NCBI GenBank assembly: GCA_012516935.1
Contig: JAAYVZ010000247.1
Span: forward strand, 1-33,745
DNA: 33,745 nucleotides
Origin: Holophagae bacterium
GTDB taxonomy: Bacteria; Acidobacteriota; Thermoanaerobaculia; Thermoanaerobaculales; Thermoanaerobaculaceae
Direction of reading: 5' to 3'
The notes beneath the pieces are model-generated. The model was not told the DNA's origin, made no database searches, and saw nothing but the letters and a program-made list of their open reading frames with translations. The translations under genes were made by a program, and so were the position numbers. Below are positions 33,024-33,745 of the stretch, piece after piece (the stretch's first letter is position 1; every line of letters begins with the position of its first letter).

Positions 33024-33745
33024 GAGGCCAGAGCCTCTCCTTCCACCACCTTGAGCACGTAGGTCGCGGTCTCCTGATAGGGCACGGCCACCGCGAACAG
33101 CACCTCGGAACCCGGGTTCCCGAGCACGCCCAGCCAGGCCCCGACGATTGGGTCTCCGGCGTTGTAAGCCGCGGCCACAGGCCCCAGCCGGCCTCCGAAC
33201 GCGACGTCCAGCCTACCCAGCTCGCTCGCCGCTGCCGCCAACATCGTGTGGGCCTCGCCTGCCGCTGTCGGGTCGATCCCCAGGCGTCGCATCGTTTCCG
33301 GCACGAGCTGGACGAGCCCCACGGCGCCCGCCGCTGAGCGCGCAGCCGCGTCGAAGCGCGACTCCTGGCGGACGACCCCCACGAGCCAGCTCGCCCGCAG
33401 GCCGCGTACCGTAGCCGCCGCAACACATCCCCCCACCAGCTCGGGAGGGAGCACGAGCGGCCTCAGCGCATCCGGCACCAGCCACGCCGGGACCTCGAGC
33501 CGGGCCCACAGCCGTTCGCCCATACCCAGTGCGGCTGGGCCGTTGCCCAAAAACGCGAGCGTCCGTGCGCTCCATGCCAGCTCGGCCGGCGTGCCGGCGG
33601 GAAAGCGGTGTGGGTATAGCTGAGCCGCCACCTCTTCGAGGCCGTGCGCGGTCAGCTCGGCGGCGGGTCCGGCCCAGCTCGCCGGCTCGCTGACCGCCCC
33701 AGCCAACAGCGGCGCCCAGGCGGGGTCGCGGGCCAACCCGAGCGC
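33011..33745 (-). CDS. Lytic transglycosylase, SLT domain (N-terminus beyond window)
   Basis: Peptidoglycan-cleaving enzyme of the Slt70/MltC type. The visible C-terminal part holds the SLT domain: VRQESRFDAAARSAAGAVGLVQLVPETM with the catalytic Glu in the ES pair, then PVAAAYNAG and VPYQETATYVLKVVEG. The upstream helical region is Ala/Leu-rich, as in the superhelical part of Slt. The frame is open through base 33745, so the start, signal peptide and much of the N-terminal domain lie outside. An internal TTG at 33736 is unlikely to be the real start. The product acts in the periplasm during wall turnover. Confidence 0.9.
   Translation of the reverse strand, partial: ALGLARDPAWAPLLAGAVSEPASWAGPAAELTAHGLEEVAAQLYPHRFPAGTPAELAWSARTLAFLGNGPAALGMGERLWARLEVPAWLVPDALRPLVLPPELVGGCVAAATVRGLRASWLVGVVRQESRFDAAARSAAGAVGLVQLVPETMRRLGIDPTAAGEAHTMLAAAASELGRLDVAFGGRLGPVAAAYNAGDPIVGAWLGVLGNPGSEVLFAVAVPYQETATYVLKVVEGEALASHLR

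Overview
The window is GC-rich bacterial chromosome of about 34 kb. It is almost fully coding, with 26 genes on both strands, many GTG starts and many 4- to 8-base start/stop overlaps. I see no insertion sequence, CRISPR array, tRNA, rRNA or phage gene. An electron-bifurcating type [FeFe] hydrogenase and a reductive heterocycle-degradation cluster suggest an anaerobe or fermenter. GC content and gene order would fit an Acidobacteriota-like lineage, but that placement is only inference.

Layout. 1-1228 (minus): folP (cut by the window edge) and upp. 1229-1723: non-coding, with hairpins. 1724-4356 (plus): two overlapping membrane glycosyltransferase-like genes. 4361-9561 (minus): an operon for a fused PreT-PreA type dihydropyrimidine dehydrogenase, an SsnA-type amidohydrolase and a dihydropyrimidinase/hydantoinase. 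9616-11528 (minus): htpG, broken by one missing base. 11674-13293 (plus): a third membrane glycosyltransferase-like gene, related to the first. 13265-14716 (minus): an APC amino-acid permease. 14790-15830 (minus): hydE. 15952-23730 (minus): hydC-hydB-hydA, then a sensor kinase carrying its own [FeFe]-hydrogenase domain, a lone receiver protein and a receiver-first histidine kinase, closed by a strong intrinsic terminator. 24135-29753 (plus): rplU-rpmA-obgE-nadD-rsfS-[sigma54-type AAA+ regulator]-rlmH, then dksA-like-holA. 29710-32283 (minus): nitrilase-like protein, nadE and rsmI. 32382-33023 (plus): a SurA N-domain-like exported protein. 33011-33745 (minus): a lytic transglycosylase cut by the edge.

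Most interesting system: the hydrogenase locus. HydA, HydB and HydC would form a flavin-based, NAD(H)- and ferredoxin-linked [FeFe] hydrogenase. Directly downstream, one protein joins two ferredoxin-type clusters, an H-cluster-type domain with all four expected cysteine positions, a further CGxCG-type Fe-S domain and a histidine kinase. It is followed by two receiver proteins without DNA-binding domains. This looks like a H2- or redox-sensing phosphorelay encoded in the same transcript as the enzyme it would monitor.

Other notable points. Five genes start with GTG only 6-7 bases after a TANNNT box, which suggests leaderless transcription. The PreT-PreA fusion keeps the catalytic cysteine but changes substrate-pocket residues. 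The nitrilase-like protein beside nadE has glycine in place of the catalytic cysteine. A sigma54-type activator with an altered Walker B sits inside a ribosome-assembly operon.
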